A stretch of DNA of 64,000 nucleotides from assembly GCF_001411495.1 (NCBI RefSeq), contig NZ_CP012981.1, positions 3,727,735 through 3,791,734 on the forward strand, given 5' to 3'. The position numbers and the translations under genes are program-made. This DNA comes from Burkholderia cepacia ATCC 25416. GTDB taxonomy: Bacteria > Pseudomonadota > Gammaproteobacteria > Burkholderiales > Burkholderiaceae. A model generated the notes under the pieces. It had not been told where the DNA came from. It searched no databases and saw nothing but the letters and a program-made list of their open reading frames with translations. Positions 35,243 through 45,072 of this stretch are shown piece after piece (position 1 is the first letter of the stretch; each line of letters starts with the position of its first letter).

Positions 35243-36465
35243 GCGCGATCTTCAGGTCGCCGCGCCATGCACGCGCCATTCGCGCGGCTTACGACGCCGC
35301 GCTGTCGCACTGGCCGGCCGGGCATCGGCGCGTCACGGTGCAGACGCGCCATGGCGCGACGCACGTGATCACCTGCGGCCCCGAGCACGCGCCGCCGGTC
35401 GTGCTGATCCACGGCGCGCAGACGACGGCGGCGAGCTGGCAGCATTACGCGGCGCAATGGTCGACTCACTTCCGGCTCCATGCGATCGACGTGATCGGCG
35501 AAGCAGGACCGAGCGCGCCGTCGCGACTGCCGCTTGAGGGCGACGCGCATGCGCAGTGGCTCGACGACGTGCTGGACGGCCTGCAGGTGTCACGTGCCGC
35601 GTTCGTCGGCATCTCGCTCGGGGCGCGAACGGCGCTCGACTTCACGTTGCGGCGGCCGGCACGCGTGACGCGGCTCGCGCTGCTCTGCCCGTCCGGCATC
35701 GGCCGGCAGAAGCGGTTTCTGTGGTGGGCGCTGCCGCTGTTGCTGCTCGGCGATGCCGGGCGCGCGTGCGTGCGACGGCGCGTGCTCGGCCGCCTGCCGC
35801 CCGCGTCGACGGCGGCCGAGCGTGACACGCTCGCGCTGATGCACGCCGTCGATCGCGGGTTTCGCCCGCGCATCGAGCCGATTCCGGTGTTCGCCGACAA
35901 CGTGCTGCGCACGCTGTCGGTGCCCACGCTGGCGATCGTCGGCGGCCGCGACGTGATGCTCGACTCGCGCGACACGCGTGAGCGCCTGACGCGTCTCGTG
36001 CCGCACGCGCAGATCCTGTTTCTTCCCGAGCAGCCCCACTTCATCCGCGGGCAACGCGACACCGTACTCGCGTTTCTCGCGTCGACGGAAACCATCGACA
36101 TGCCCCACCGAATCGTTCAGGCAGCCGGCCGCCGCGTGCTGGTCCGTGATCCCTCCGCCGCCGTCGTGCAGCGGGAAAGCGATGCGCTCGACCTCGTCGC
36201 CCTCGCGCACGAGCACGAAGCCGACTGGATCGCGGTGCCCGCGGACGCGCTGCACGACGACTTCTACCGGCTCGAAAGCGGCCTCGCGGGCGCCGTCCTG
36301 CAGAAACTCGTCAACTACGGCGTCAGGCTCGGCGTGGTCGGCGACATCGAGCGCTGGCTCACCCGCAGCGAAGCGTTCCGCGCACTCGTGCGCGAATCGA
36401 ATCGCGGGCAATCGGTGTGGTTCGTCGCCAGCGAGGACGACCTGCTGCGCAAGCTAGGCGCATGA
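35239..36465 (+). CDS. alpha/beta hydrolase fused to a DUF4180 domain
   Basis: 408 residues. Residues 1-285 are an alpha/beta hydrolase: oxyanion region VVLIHGAQTTAASW, nucleophile elbow VGISLGART (Ser about 125), acid Asp after AIVGGRD, and His in EQPHFIRG. Residues about 288-408 match DUF4180: ALDLVALAHEHEADWIAVP, FYRLESGLAGAVLQKLVNYG and FRALVRESNRGQSVWFV. The two parts meet at TIDMPHRIVQAAG, where an internal ATG might mark an older separate gene. Substrate unknown. Translationally coupled to the HTH protein upstream, which may regulate it or respond to the same ligand. Confidence 0.85.
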   Translation: MSAIFRSPRHARAIRAAYDAALSHWPAGHRRVTVQTRHGATHVITCGPEHAPPVVLIHGAQTTAASWQHYAAQWSTHFRLHAIDVIGEAGPSAPSRLPLEGDAHAQWLDDVLDGLQVSRAAFVGISLGARTALDFTLRRPARVTRLALLCPSGIGRQKRFLWWALPLLLLGDAGRACVRRRVLGRLPPASTAAERDTLALMHAVDRGFRPRIEPIPVFADNVLRTLSVPTLAIVGGRDVMLDSRDTRERLTRLVPHAQILFLPEQPHFIRGQRDTVLAFLASTETIDMPHRIVQAAGRRVLVRDPSAAVVQRESDALDLVALAHEHEADWIAVPADALHDDFYRLESGLAGAVLQKLVNYGVRLGVVGDIERWLTRSEAFRALVRESNRGQSVWFVASEDDLLRKLGA

Positions 36466-36495
36466 CGTGTCGTCCAGGCCCGCCCTGGACGAAAA

Positions 36496-36531
36496 AAAGC
36501 CCCGAAGGCCTTCCGGCATTCGGGGCTTTCT
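36496..36531. terminator. bidirectional terminator between hydrolase and hemY
   Basis: AAAGCCCCGAA (36496-36506) and TTCGGGGCTTT (36519-36529) form an A-stem-T hairpin serving both convergent genes. Confidence 0.88.
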
Positions 36532-36579
36532 TGCGCGGGTTGCGCGGGCCGCCTGCCGCAGGCGGCCACGCCGCCCGCG

Positions 36580-37767
36580 TCAGACCACGGTGATCGCGAG
36601 CGCGCTTTCGCGGTAGTGCTTCGCGGCCTTGTCGGTTTCGCCGAGATGCTCGAACAGGCGCGCGAGCGCACGATGCGCACGCACCTTCAGCGCCTCGTTG
36701 TCGGCGAGCTTCAGCGCCGATTCGAGGAACGACTGCGCCTTGCCCCACAGCTGCTGCTGCTGGCACAGGCGGCCGAGCGCGAACAGCAGGTCGGCATCCT
36801 CCGGGTGATCCTTCTTCCACCCTTCGGCCTTCTGGATCAGCGGCAGCGCATCGGCGCCGGCCGTATCCGGGTAACGGCGCAGCAGGCGCGCATCCCAGTT
36901 GTGGGCAAGCGCGTCCTCGACGATGCGGCGCGCTTCGTTGCGGCGCTCGAGCGGAACGAGAAGATCGGCCGCGAGATCGGCGAGACGCGGCGACTGGCGC
37001 TCGACCGGCGACAGCGACTGCCACACGTCGAGCAGCGCGTCCGGGTCGTGCCGGCGTTCGCGCAGCAGGTTTTCCGCAGCCTGCTGGCGCAGCCGCACGG
37101 CTGCGGCCGGATGCAGCGCCTCGCGCTTCTCGAGCGCCTTCGCGAGCTTCAGCACCTCGGCCCAGTTCTTCAGCTGCTGCTGCGCGCGCAGTGCAACCTG
37201 CTGCGCATGGATACGCTTGCCGCCCGCCTGCAGGTCGGCCAGCGCGGCGAGCGCACCGTCGGCATCGCGCGCGTCCGCGCGCATGTCGGCCGCGGCGAGC
37301 AGCCGTGCGTCCTGCCACTCGGGTGCGTCGACCTTCGACAGCCAGTCGTCGCGACGCGTGTACTCGTGCATCCGGTGCGCGGCAGTCGCCGCGACGAGAC
37401 TCGCCGCGCCCTGATTCGCGTCGACCGACAGCGCTTCACGCGCGGCCTTCTCCGCGCGCGAGAAGCGGCCCGCGTACAGGTTCGCGATCGCGTCGCGCAG
37501 CGATGCCTGCGCCTTCTCGTTGCGCGAACGCGCACGATACGCGGCGACCCGCTGCGGCATGCGCCAGATGTTGCGCACGATGCGCAGCAGCGCATACACG
37601 ACGATGAACAGCACGACGATGGCGATCACGAACAGGTTCAGCGACACGTCGATCCGGTACGGCGGATAGACGAGCAGCACCTGCCCCGCGTCGAAACGGC
37701 CGACGGTGGCGAGCGCAGCGGCGATCGCGAACAGGACCGCGAGCCAGACGATTCCTCGAAGCGTCAT
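36580..37767 (-). CDS. hemY: heme biosynthesis-associated TPR membrane protein HemY
   Basis: 395 residues. Two N-terminal transmembrane segments (about 5-22 and 42-65), then a long TPR region (FSRAEKAAREALSVDANQGAASLVAATAAHRMHEY and more). MTLRGIVWLAVLFAIAAALAT and YRIDVSLNLFVIAIV are typical of proteobacterial HemY_N. It is not the oxygen-dependent protoporphyrinogen oxidase of the same name in Gram-positives. It probably scaffolds tetrapyrrole enzymes at the inner membrane. It begins 2 bp after hemDX ends, so it is the last gene of a hemC-hemDX-hemY operon. Confidence 0.93.
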   Translation of the reverse strand: MTLRGIVWLAVLFAIAAALATVGRFDAGQVLLVYPPYRIDVSLNLFVIAIVVLFIVVYALLRIVRNIWRMPQRVAAYRARSRNEKAQASLRDAIANLYAGRFSRAEKAAREALSVDANQGAASLVAATAAHRMHEYTRRDDWLSKVDAPEWQDARLLAAADMRADARDADGALAALADLQAGGKRIHAQQVALRAQQQLKNWAEVLKLAKALEKREALHPAAAVRLRQQAAENLLRERRHDPDALLDVWQSLSPVERQSPRLADLAADLLVPLERRNEARRIVEDALAHNWDARLLRRYPDTAGADALPLIQKAEGWKKDHPEDADLLFALGRLCQQQQLWGKAQSFLESALKLADNEALKVRAHRALARLFEHLGETDKAAKHYRESALAITVV

Positions 37768-37769
37768 CG

Positions 37770-39740
37770 TTACCCCCGGCTCTTGAACTGCTGAACGGCG
37801 TTCAGGCTCGTGTTCAGGTTCGGCACCGCGACCGTCAGCGATGCGCCGTCAACCTGCTTGAGCAGATCCTCGACGGTCTGCGTGTCCTTCGATGCCTGGT
37901 CGAAATACTTCCCGAGCGACGCCTGCGCGGCGTGCAGGTCGGCCTTCATCGCGCCGTCGTTGCGCGCGAGCAGCGACAGGCGCGCGGTCAGCAGGCGCAG
38001 CTTCACGTTCTCGCGCACGAAGTAACCCTGGTCGGGCGACGCGAGCATCGCGTCCGCGTTGTCGATCCGGCGCACCTGCACGAGCCCCTTCAGCTGCTGG
38101 CCGAGGCCGGCCGAGAAGTCGCGCCACCACACCTTCCAGCGCGGCTCGCCGGCCACGGCCGACGATGCAGCCACGGCCGGCGCGGCCTTCGGCGCTTCGT
38201 GCGGGACGATCGCCTCGCCGGACAGCGGCAGCGCGTCGATCTTCGCGATCGCGTCGTCGAGCTTGATCGCGAGGCCCGTGAGGTCGGCCGCCGGTGCGGC
38301 CTTCAGCTTCTCGATATCCAGCGCGAGCGCCTTGCGCACCGTGACGGCCTGCGCGCTCTGCGAGGTGGCGAGGCGCGCGTCGGCATTCTGCAGCGCGATC
38401 AGCGCGAGCTGCGTGTTGCCGGTCAGCTGAAGCTGCTGGCTCGCGCTCGACAGCATCTGGTCGACTTCCTCGAGCATCCACGCATCGCGGTTGCGCGACA
38501 GGTCCTGGTATTGCTGCTGCAGCGCCTGCTGCGCGCTCTGCGCGTCGGCGAGCTTGCCGTCGAGCTGCGCGAGCTGCGTGTCGACCTGGTGCGTACTCGC
38601 CAGCGCCTGCTCGGTCTTCATCCGCGTTTCGGCCGTCTGCGCGTCGAGCGCCTTCTGGCGCGCGACGAACGTGCCGTCGAGCCGGTCGATCTTGCGGTTC
38701 AGCGCGTAGCCGCCGACGCCCGCCGCGCAGCCGAGCACGACGACGACGAACCACAGCACCGCGCTGCCGCCGCGGCGCGCGGGCGGTTCGGACGCCATAT
38801 AGGCGGGACGGGACGGCGGTGCGGATGCAGCGGCCGGCTGGGAAGCGACGCTTTTGGAATCGTTGGTATCTGTCATGCGTTTAGTCACCGGTGCGGCTGT
38901 CGCCGGTTGGACGGCCTCGTCGGCCATCGTTCGAAACGCGCGGACGATGCGCTCATCGCCCGCGCCGGTCAGCGTAATCCTATCAAAACCCAATGCGCGC
39001 GCGGTCTGCTCGATTCGCGGATGCGGCGCGACGAGCGGCACATGCTTCAGCGCGGCGATCTCGGCATCGTTCAGATGCGTCCGTGCGAGTTCGTGCAGGT
39101 TGCGCACGCCTTCCGAGCTCGTGACGAGCCACGCATGCGGTTCGCCGTCGAGCAGCGCATGCACGCGCTCCCACGCGCCGACGCGCGGCTCGGGCACGAC
39201 GCGCCGGTACGCGGCGACGAGCGTGACGTCCGCGCCGGCTTCGCGCAGCCGGTCGGCGAGCCATTCGCGCCCGCCGTCGCCGCGTACGATCAGCACGCGC
39301 TTGCCCGCCAGCGCGGGTGCGCCGCCGAATTCGGCCTCGATGCACGCGAACAGGCTTTCCGAATCGTAATGGGGTACGCCGCCGTCGGCCGGCGCCTGCG
39401 GCGCGATCACGCGATGCGCGGGCGCCGCGATGCCGTGACGCTCGAGCGCCGCGACGCTGCCGGGCCCGACCACGCCGACCGGCAGCGCGTTCGGCCAGAT
39501 CGCGCCGTACTGCGCGAGCGCGCGGTCGATCGCGTTCGGCGACACGAAAATCACCAGCGCGTAATCGGCGAGCGCCGCGAACGCGGCGTCGAGCGGCGCC
39601 GGATCGTCGACGGGCGCAATATCGATCAACGGGAATTCGAGCACGTCGCAACCGGCCTCGGCCAGTTGTGACGCGAGCGCGCCGGACTGGCCGTCCGGGC
39701 GCGTCAGGACAGCGGTGAACGCGCGCGCGCCGCCCGCCAT
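37770..39740 (-). CDS. hemDX: fused uroporphyrinogen-III synthase (HemD) and HemX membrane protein
   Basis: 656 residues from ATG at 39740, which overlaps the hemC stop (TGATG). Residues 1-280 are HemD: VLTRPDGQSGALASQL start, VIFVSPNAID, and VTSSEGVRNLHEL, catalysing ring closure and D-ring inversion of hydroxymethylbilane. A Ser/Ala/Pro linker and one transmembrane segment (about 322-342) lead into a HemX domain with a coiled coil (about 350-430, LAQLDGKLADAQSAQQALQQQ) and a C-terminal periplasmic part. The fusion is usual in Burkholderia; elsewhere the two are separate genes. The coiled coil probably organises the complex. Confidence 0.93.
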   Translation of the reverse strand: MAGGARAFTAVLTRPDGQSGALASQLAEAGCDVLEFPLIDIAPVDDPAPLDAAFAALADYALVIFVSPNAIDRALAQYGAIWPNALPVGVVGPGSVAALERHGIAAPAHRVIAPQAPADGGVPHYDSESLFACIEAEFGGAPALAGKRVLIVRGDGGREWLADRLREAGADVTLVAAYRRVVPEPRVGAWERVHALLDGEPHAWLVTSSEGVRNLHELARTHLNDAEIAALKHVPLVAPHPRIEQTARALGFDRITLTGAGDERIVRAFRTMADEAVQPATAAPVTKRMTDTNDSKSVASQPAAASAPPSRPAYMASEPPARRGGSAVLWFVVVVLGCAAGVGGYALNRKIDRLDGTFVARQKALDAQTAETRMKTEQALASTHQVDTQLAQLDGKLADAQSAQQALQQQYQDLSRNRDAWMLEEVDQMLSSASQQLQLTGNTQLALIALQNADARLATSQSAQAVTVRKALALDIEKLKAAPAADLTGLAIKLDDAIAKIDALPLSGEAIVPHEAPKAAPAVAASSAVAGEPRWKVWWRDFSAGLGQQLKGLVQVRRIDNADAMLASPDQGYFVRENVKLRLLTARLSLLARNDGAMKADLHAAQASLGKYFDQASKDTQTVEDLLKQVDGASLTVAVPNLNTSLNAVQQFKSRG

Positions 39741-40744
39741 CAGGCGTCGCCCTTGCCGGCGGCCTGCGAGCCCGCGAGCAGCGCCTGGACGATCTCGAGC
39801 GCGCCTTGCGCCTCGAGTTCGTCGGACACGGCGCGGCCGAGCGCGAGCGCATCGGCGACGCTCATGACGGCCCCGCACTCCTCGGCGGTCAGCACGCGCT
39901 TGCCGTCGGTCGTCGACACGCGGCCCGTCAGGTACAGCTCGCCCGCGCGCCACACCGCATGCGCGGCGAGCGGCACCTCGCAGCTGCCGCCGAGCGCGCG
40001 CGACACCATCCGCTCGGCCTCGACCGCGAGCGCGGTCTGCGGGTCGTGCAGCGGTGCGAGCCACGCGGCGACGTCGTCGCGGTGCGACGCGATCTCGATG
40101 CCGAGCGCGCCCTGGCCCGCGGCGGGCGGGCTCGCGTCGACGTCGAGCAGCGCGCGGATCCGCGCTTCGAGGCCGAGGCGCTTCAGGCCGGCGGCCGCCA
40201 GGATGATCGCCGCGTAATCGCCGCGATCGAGCTTCGCCAGGCGCGTGTCGAGGTTGCCGCGCAGCGGCAGCACGTCCAGGTGCGGGTAGCGCGAGCGCAG
40301 CATCGCCTCGCGGCGCAGGCTCGACGTGCCGACCACGGCACCGGCCGGCAGCGCGTCGAGCGACGCGTAGTCGTTCGACACGAACGCATCGCGCGGGTCC
40401 TCGCGCTCCATGATCGCGGCAAGCGAGAAGCCTTCCGGCAGCGCCATCGGCACGTCCTTCAGCGAATGCACGGCGAGATCGGCGCGGCCGTCGGCCAGCG
40501 CGGCCTCCAGTTCCTTCACGAACAGGCCCTTGCCGCCGACCTTCGACAGCGTGCGATCGAGAATCTGGTCGCCGCGCGTCGTCATTCCGAGGATTTTCAC
40601 GTCACAAGCTGGATATAATTTGCGCAGCGCATCACGCACATGTTCGGCTTGCCACATCGCCAGGCGGCTCTCGCGCGAAGCAATCGTCAACGTCGCGGGC
40701 GGCTGTGCCTGTTGCGGCCCGGCCGCAGGAGTCTCGGAATTCAT
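39740..40744 (-). CDS. hemC: hydroxymethylbilane synthase (porphobilinogen deaminase)
   Basis: 334 residues from ATG at 40744; the long open frame further upstream is antisense to ppc. [45 protein letters not shown] and the dipyrromethane cofactor Cys in [11 protein letters not shown]. It polymerises four porphobilinogen molecules into hydroxymethylbilane, the substrate of the HemD domain encoded next. Divergent from ppc with 207 bp between the start codons. Confidence 0.97.
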   Translation of the reverse strand: MNSETPAAGPQQAQPPATLTIASRESRLAMWQAEHVRDALRKLYPACDVKILGMTTRGDQILDRTLSKVGGKGLFVKELEAALADGRADLAVHSLKDVPMALPEGFSLAAIMEREDPRDAFVSNDYASLDALPAGAVVGTSSLRREAMLRSRYPHLDVLPLRGNLDTRLAKLDRGDYAAIILAAAGLKRLGLEARIRALLDVDASPPAAGQGALGIEIASHRDDVAAWLAPLHDPQTALAVEAERMVSRALGGSCEVPLAAHAVWRAGELYLTGRVSTTDGKRVLTAEECGAVMSVADALALGRAVSDELEAQGALEIVQALLAGSQAAGKGDA

Positions 40745-40951
40745 TGCTGGAACATCGAAGGACGGGATTGAAGATCGAACAATGGTAGCACGCACGCCCC
40801 CGCCCGCCCGGGCCCGGAGCCTGCGTCCGGCCTGCCGCCGGGCGGGTCGCGGCGCCGATGTGCGGATGTGCCGCACGTAGCTGGTTGCTTGACCGCAGTT
40901 TCGCAGTTTCCGCAGTTCCTTTTGACTCGAGCTTTCCCAAGGAAACCCATC

Positions 40952-43900
40952 GTGAAGTCTTCCGGATCGGCGCGTACGGCGCGCCGCAATGCTGCCCTGT
41001 CCTCCTCCGACGCCTCGACGGACACCGTCGCCACCGCCGCGAACGGCCGTGCGAAAACGGCAACGAAACCGAAAGACCCGATACGTCAGACAAAACGCAC
41101 GGCGAAAGCCGCCGGCCCGGCCGCCCGCACGGCCGGGGCGACGAAGGCTGGCACCCGCACGCGCGACGACAAGGACGGCCCGCTGTTCGACGACATCCGC
41201 TTTCTCGGCCGCCTGCTCGGCGACGTCGTGCGCGAGCAGGAAGGCGACACCGTGTTCGACGTCGTCGAGACGATCCGCCAGACCGCCGTCAAGTTCCGCC
41301 GCGAGGACGACAGCGAAGCCGCGCAGACGCTCGAGAAAAAGCTGCGCAAGCTGACGCCGGAGCAGACGGTGAGCGTCGTGCGCGCGTTCAGCTATTTCTC
41401 GCACCTCGCGAACATCGCGGAAGACCGCCACCACAACCGCCGCCGCCGCATCCACGCGCTGGCCGGCTCCGCGTCGCAGCCCGGCACCGTCGCGTACGCA
41501 CTCGAGCAGTTGAAAACGACCGGCAATGCGTCGAAGCGACTGCTGCAGCGCTTCTTCGACGATGCGCTGATCGTGCCGGTGCTGACCGCGCACCCGACCG
41601 AAGTGCAGCGCAAGAGCATCCTCGACGCGCAGCACGACATCGCACGCCTGCTCGCCGAGCGCGACCAGGAGCTGACCAGCCGCGAGCGCCAGTACAACGA
41701 ATCGATGCTGCGCGCACGCGTCACCACGCTGTGGCAGACCCGCATGCTGCGCGACGCGCGCCTGACGGTCGGCGACGAAATCGAGAACGCGCTGTCGTAC
41801 TACCGCGCGACGTTCCTCGACGAACTGCCCGCGCTGTACGGCGACATCGAGGCCGCGCTCGCCGAGCACGGCCTGTCCGCGCGCGTACCCGCGTTCTTCC
41901 AGATGGGCAGCTGGATCGGCGGCGACCGCGACGGCAACCCGAACGTGACCGCGTCGACGCTCGACGAAGCGATCAACCGCCAGGCCGCGGTGATCCTCGA
42001 GCACTATCTGGAACAGGTGCACAAGCTCGGCGCCGAACTGTCCGTGTCGAACCTGCTCGTCGGTGCGAACGACGCCGTGAAGGCGCTCGCGGCCGCGTCG
42101 CCCGACCAGTCGCCGCACCGCGTCGACGAGCCGTATCGTCGCGCGCTGATCGGCATCTACACGCGGCTCGCCGCAAGCGCGCGCGTGCGTCTCGGCGAAG
42201 GCACGGTGCCCGTGCGCAGCGCGGGCCGCGGCGCGCCGCCCGTGCGCGCGATCCCGTATGCGGATTCCGAAGCGTTCGTCGCCGACCTGAAGGTGCTGAC
42301 CGCATCGCTCGACGAACACCACGGCACGTCGCTCGCCGCGCCGCGCCTCGCGCCGCTCGTGCGCGCGGCCGAAGTGTTCGGCTTCCATCTCGCGAGCATC
42401 GACCTGCGCCAGAGCTCCGACATCCACGAAGCCGTGGTCGCCGAGCTGTTCGCGCGCGCGGGCGTCGAGGCCGACTACGCGGCGCTCGCCGAGGAAGACA
42501 AGCTGCGCGTGCTGCTCGCCGCGCTCGCCGATCCGCGTCCGCTGCGCTCGCCGTACCTCGAATACTCCGCGCTCGCCCAGAGCGAACTCGGCGTGTTCGA
42601 GAAGGCGCGCGACGTGCGCGCCCAATTCGGCCCGCGCGCGGTACGCAACTACATCATTTCGCATACGGAAACCGTCAGCGACCTCGTCGAGGTGCTGCTG
42701 CTCCAGAAGGAAACGGGCCTGCTCGAAGGCGCGCTCGGCGTGCCCGGCGGCAACGCCCGCAACAGCCTGATGGTGATCCCGCTGTTCGAGACGATTCCCG
42801 ACCTGCGCGACGCCGCGCGCATCATGCGCGAATACTTCGCGCTGCCGGGCATCGACGCGCTGATCGCGCACCAGGGCGCCGAGCAGGAAGTGATGCTCGG
42901 CTATTCGGACAGCAACAAGGACGGCGGCTTCCTCACGTCGAACTGGGAGCTGTATCGCGCGGAACTCGCGCTCGTCGACCTGTTCCGCGACCGCAAGATC
43001 ACGCTGCGGCTGTTCCACGGCCGCGGCGGCACGGTCGGCCGCGGCGGCGGCCCGACCTACCAGGCGATCCTGTCGCAGCCGCCGGGCACCGTGAACGGCC
43101 AGATCCGCCTGACCGAACAGGGCGAGGTGATCGCGAGCAAGTTCGCGAACCCGGAGATCGGCCGCCGGAACCTCGAGACGGTCGTCGCCGCGACGCTCGA
43201 GGCAACGCTCCTGCCGCAGAACAACGCGCCCGCGCAGCTGCCGGCGTTCGAGGCCGCGATGCAGACGCTGTCCGATTCGGCGATGGCCGCGTACCGCGCG
43301 CTCGTCTACGAAACCCCGGGCTTCACCGACTATTTCTTCTCGTCGACGCCGATCACCGAGATCGCCGAGCTGAACATCGGCAGCCGCCCGGCCTCGCGCA
43401 AGCTGCAGGATCCGAAGCAGCGCAAGATCGAGGACCTGCGCGCGATTCCGTGGGGCTTCTCGTGGGGCCAGTGCCGGCTGCTGCTGACGGGCTGGTACGG
43501 CTTCGGCAGCGCGGTGAGTGCATATCTCGACGGCGCGCAGGATGAAACCGAGCGCACGAAGCGCGTCGCGCTGCTGAAGAAGATGAACAAGACCTGGCCG
43601 TTCTTCTCGAACCTGATGTCGAACATGGACATGGTGCTGGCGAAGACCGACCTCGCGGTCGCGTCGCGCTACGCGCAACTGGTCGCCGACCGCAAGCTGC
43701 GCAAGCACGTGTTCGAGCGGATCGTCGCGGAATGGGAGCGCACAGCGCAGGCGCTGGCGGAAATCACCGGGCACGAAGGCCGCCTCGCGACCAACCCGCT
43801 GCTCGCGCGATCGATCAAGAACCGCTTCCCGTATCTCGATCCGCTGAATCACCTGCAGGTCGAGCTGATCAAGCGCCACCGCGCGGGCGACACGAACGCG

Positions 43901-43966
43901 CGGCTGCGCCGCGGGATTCACCTGACGATCAACGGGATCGCGGCCGGCCTGCGCAACACGGGCTGA
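40952..43966 (+). CDS. ppc: phosphoenolpyruvate carboxylase
   Basis: 1004 residues. I chose GTG at 40952 because AAGGAAA precedes it; frames further upstream are less likely. Residues 1-60 are a low-complexity Ala/Thr/Lys leader. Catalytic His in [11 protein letters not shown], substrate loops [10 protein letters not shown] and [14 protein letters not shown], and [10 protein letters not shown] are all intact. C-terminus ends RNTG, the allosteric-site tail. It fixes bicarbonate on PEP to give oxaloacetate for the TCA cycle. Divergent from the heme operon and followed by a strong terminator. Confidence 0.96.
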   Translation: MKSSGSARTARRNAALSSSDASTDTVATAANGRAKTATKPKDPIRQTKRTAKAAGPAARTAGATKAGTRTRDDKDGPLFDDIRFLGRLLGDVVREQEGDTVFDVVETIRQTAVKFRREDDSEAAQTLEKKLRKLTPEQTVSVVRAFSYFSHLANIAEDRHHNRRRRIHALAGSASQPGTVAYALEQLKTTGNASKRLLQRFFDDALIVPVLTAHPTEVQRKSILDAQHDIARLLAERDQELTSRERQYNESMLRARVTTLWQTRMLRDARLTVGDEIENALSYYRATFLDELPALYGDIEAALAEHGLSARVPAFFQMGSWIGGDRDGNPNVTASTLDEAINRQAAVILEHYLEQVHKLGAELSVSNLLVGANDAVKALAAASPDQSPHRVDEPYRRALIGIYTRLAASARVRLGEGTVPVRSAGRGAPPVRAIPYADSEAFVADLKVLTASLDEHHGTSLAAPRLAPLVRAAEVFGFHLASIDLRQSSDIHEAVVAELFARAGVEADYAALAEEDKLRVLLAALADPRPLRSPYLEYSALAQSELGVFEKARDVRAQFGPRAVRNYIISHTETVSDLVEVLLLQKETGLLEGALGVPGGNARNSLMVIPLFETIPDLRDAARIMREYFALPGIDALIAHQGAEQEVMLGYSDSNKDGGFLTSNWELYRAELALVDLFRDRKITLRLFHGRGGTVGRGGGPTYQAILSQPPGTVNGQIRLTEQGEVIASKFANPEIGRRNLETVVAATLEATLLPQNNAPAQLPAFEAAMQTLSDSAMAAYRALVYETPGFTDYFFSSTPITEIAELNIGSRPASRKLQDPKQRKIEDLRAIPWGFSWGQCRLLLTGWYGFGSAVSAYLDGAQDETERTKRVALLKKMNKTWPFFSNLMSNMDMVLAKTDLAVASRYAQLVADRKLRKHVFERIVAEWERTAQALAEITGHEGRLATNPLLARSIKNRFPYLDPLNHLQVELIKRHRAGDTNARLRRGIHLTINGIAAGLRNTG

Positions 43967-44009
43967 TCCGCATGCGGCGCGGCGTGATGCCGCGCCGGCC
44001 GGCGACGTG

Positions 44010-44057
44010 AAAGCCGCGATACCCACCGTATGCACGGTGGCGTATCGCGGCTTTTTT
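44010..44057 (+). terminator. terminator of ppc
   Basis: AAAGCCGCGATAC pairs with GTATCGCGGCTTT, with an inner CCACCGT/ACGGTGG stem (44010-44053), followed by a T-run. Confidence 0.88.
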
Positions 44058-44101
44058 CATGCTTGCGGGCGTCGACGAAACCGTGCCGGCGCACCGCACG
44101 C

Positions 44102-44854
44102 TCAGTGCGCGTCGATCAGCAGCGCGTCGTGCTCGAACGATCCGTCGGGCTGCACCGCGTAATAGCCGCGCACCTCGTCGGGCGCATGCGCCCACAGCGC
44201 GCGAATGCCGGTCACGCTGTCGGCCGGCGTGCGGATGCGCGCGACCCACGTATCGAAATCGATCGGCAGCCGCCAGCGGCTGTGCACGTGCGCGTCGAAG
44301 CCGGCATCGCGGAACATCGCGAGCCATTCGTCCGCGCGGTAGTCGCGCACGTGCGACGCGTCGCGCAGCACTTCCGCGGCCTGCAGGTACGTATCGAGGA
44401 GCGGATGGTCGTTGCCGGCGATGTCGATCATCAGCACGCGGCCGCCCGGCTTCAGCACGCGGCGCACTTCGGCGAGCGCCGCGCGCATGTCGTGCCAGTG
44501 GTGTGCGCTCATCCGGCTCACGACCCAGTCGAACGTCGCCGTCTCGAACGGCAGTTTCTCGGCCGGGCCCTGCTGCGTACGGATGTTCGCGAGCCCGCGC
44601 TCGCGCGCCGCGGCGTCGACCGTCGCGAGCATCTGCGCGGCGAGATCGTAGGCGACCACGTCGCGCACGTGCGGCGCGACCGCGAAGCTCGCGTGGCCGG
44701 CGCCGCAGCCGAGATCGAGCACCGCGGCATCGGGCGTCGCGCGCACCGCGTCGGCGAGCGTCTGCAGGTCGGCGCCCGTCGCGTGGACCGTGCTCGTCAG
44801 GTAGGCGGCGGCCGTCGTGCCGAATGCGTCGGCGACCTGGTCGTGGTGTTTCAT
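44102..44854 (-). CDS. class I SAM-dependent methyltransferase
   Basis: 250 residues from ATG at 44854, with AAAGGAG upstream. SAM motif I VLDLGCGAGHASFAVA, motif II Asp in VAYDLAAQM, and the Methyltransf_11 pieces LPFETATFDWVVSRMSAHHWHD and ALAEVRRVLKPGGRVLMIDI. UbiE/YafE-like in style. Substrate not readable; a small molecule is likely. It is divergent from an MmyB-type regulator, and its putative promoter carries a palindrome over the -35 element, so expression is probably repressed until a ligand is present. Confidence 0.9.
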   Translation of the reverse strand: MKHHDQVADAFGTTAAAYLTSTVHATGADLQTLADAVRATPDAAVLDLGCGAGHASFAVAPHVRDVVAYDLAAQMLATVDAAARERGLANIRTQQGPAEKLPFETATFDWVVSRMSAHHWHDMRAALAEVRRVLKPGGRVLMIDIAGNDHPLLDTYLQAAEVLRDASHVRDYRADEWLAMFRDAGFDAHVHSRWRLPIDFDTWVARIRTPADSVTGIRALWAHAPDEVRGYYAVQPDGSFEHDALLIDAH

Positions 44855-44967
44855 CGTTCTCTCCTTTCTTTTGCGCAATCGGCCGGCGTGGATGCGTCAG
44901 TGCGCATTCCGGCCCCATGCAACACGTTTTGTGGGACGCCCGCTCCCCTGGCAGCGCGCGAGCCGCT

Positions 44968-44996
44968 ACAATAGGCCCGCGCCTGTACCAGTACAA
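44968..44996 (-). promoter_or_regulatory. promoter of methyltransferase gene with overlapping palindrome
   Basis: On the minus strand, -35 TTGTAC (44996-44991) and -10 TATTGT (44973-44968) are separated by exactly 17 bp. A palindrome TGTAC-CA-GTACA (44984-44995) overlaps the -35 box, a classic repressor position. The divergent HTH gene starts at 45073. Confidence 0.55.
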
Positions 44997-45072
44997 GTTA
45001 AGCAGTTATTCTGGTATTCGATACACCCGTCTGATCGTTGCCGCATCCCCGCTTCCACTTCGCCGTTTCCGC

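Noticed and set aside
40745..44035. Long minus-strand open frame antisense to ppc, joined to hemC
   Set aside because: It has no recognisable protein features, mirrors the third-position GC bias of ppc, and hemC has a proper ATG at 40744.
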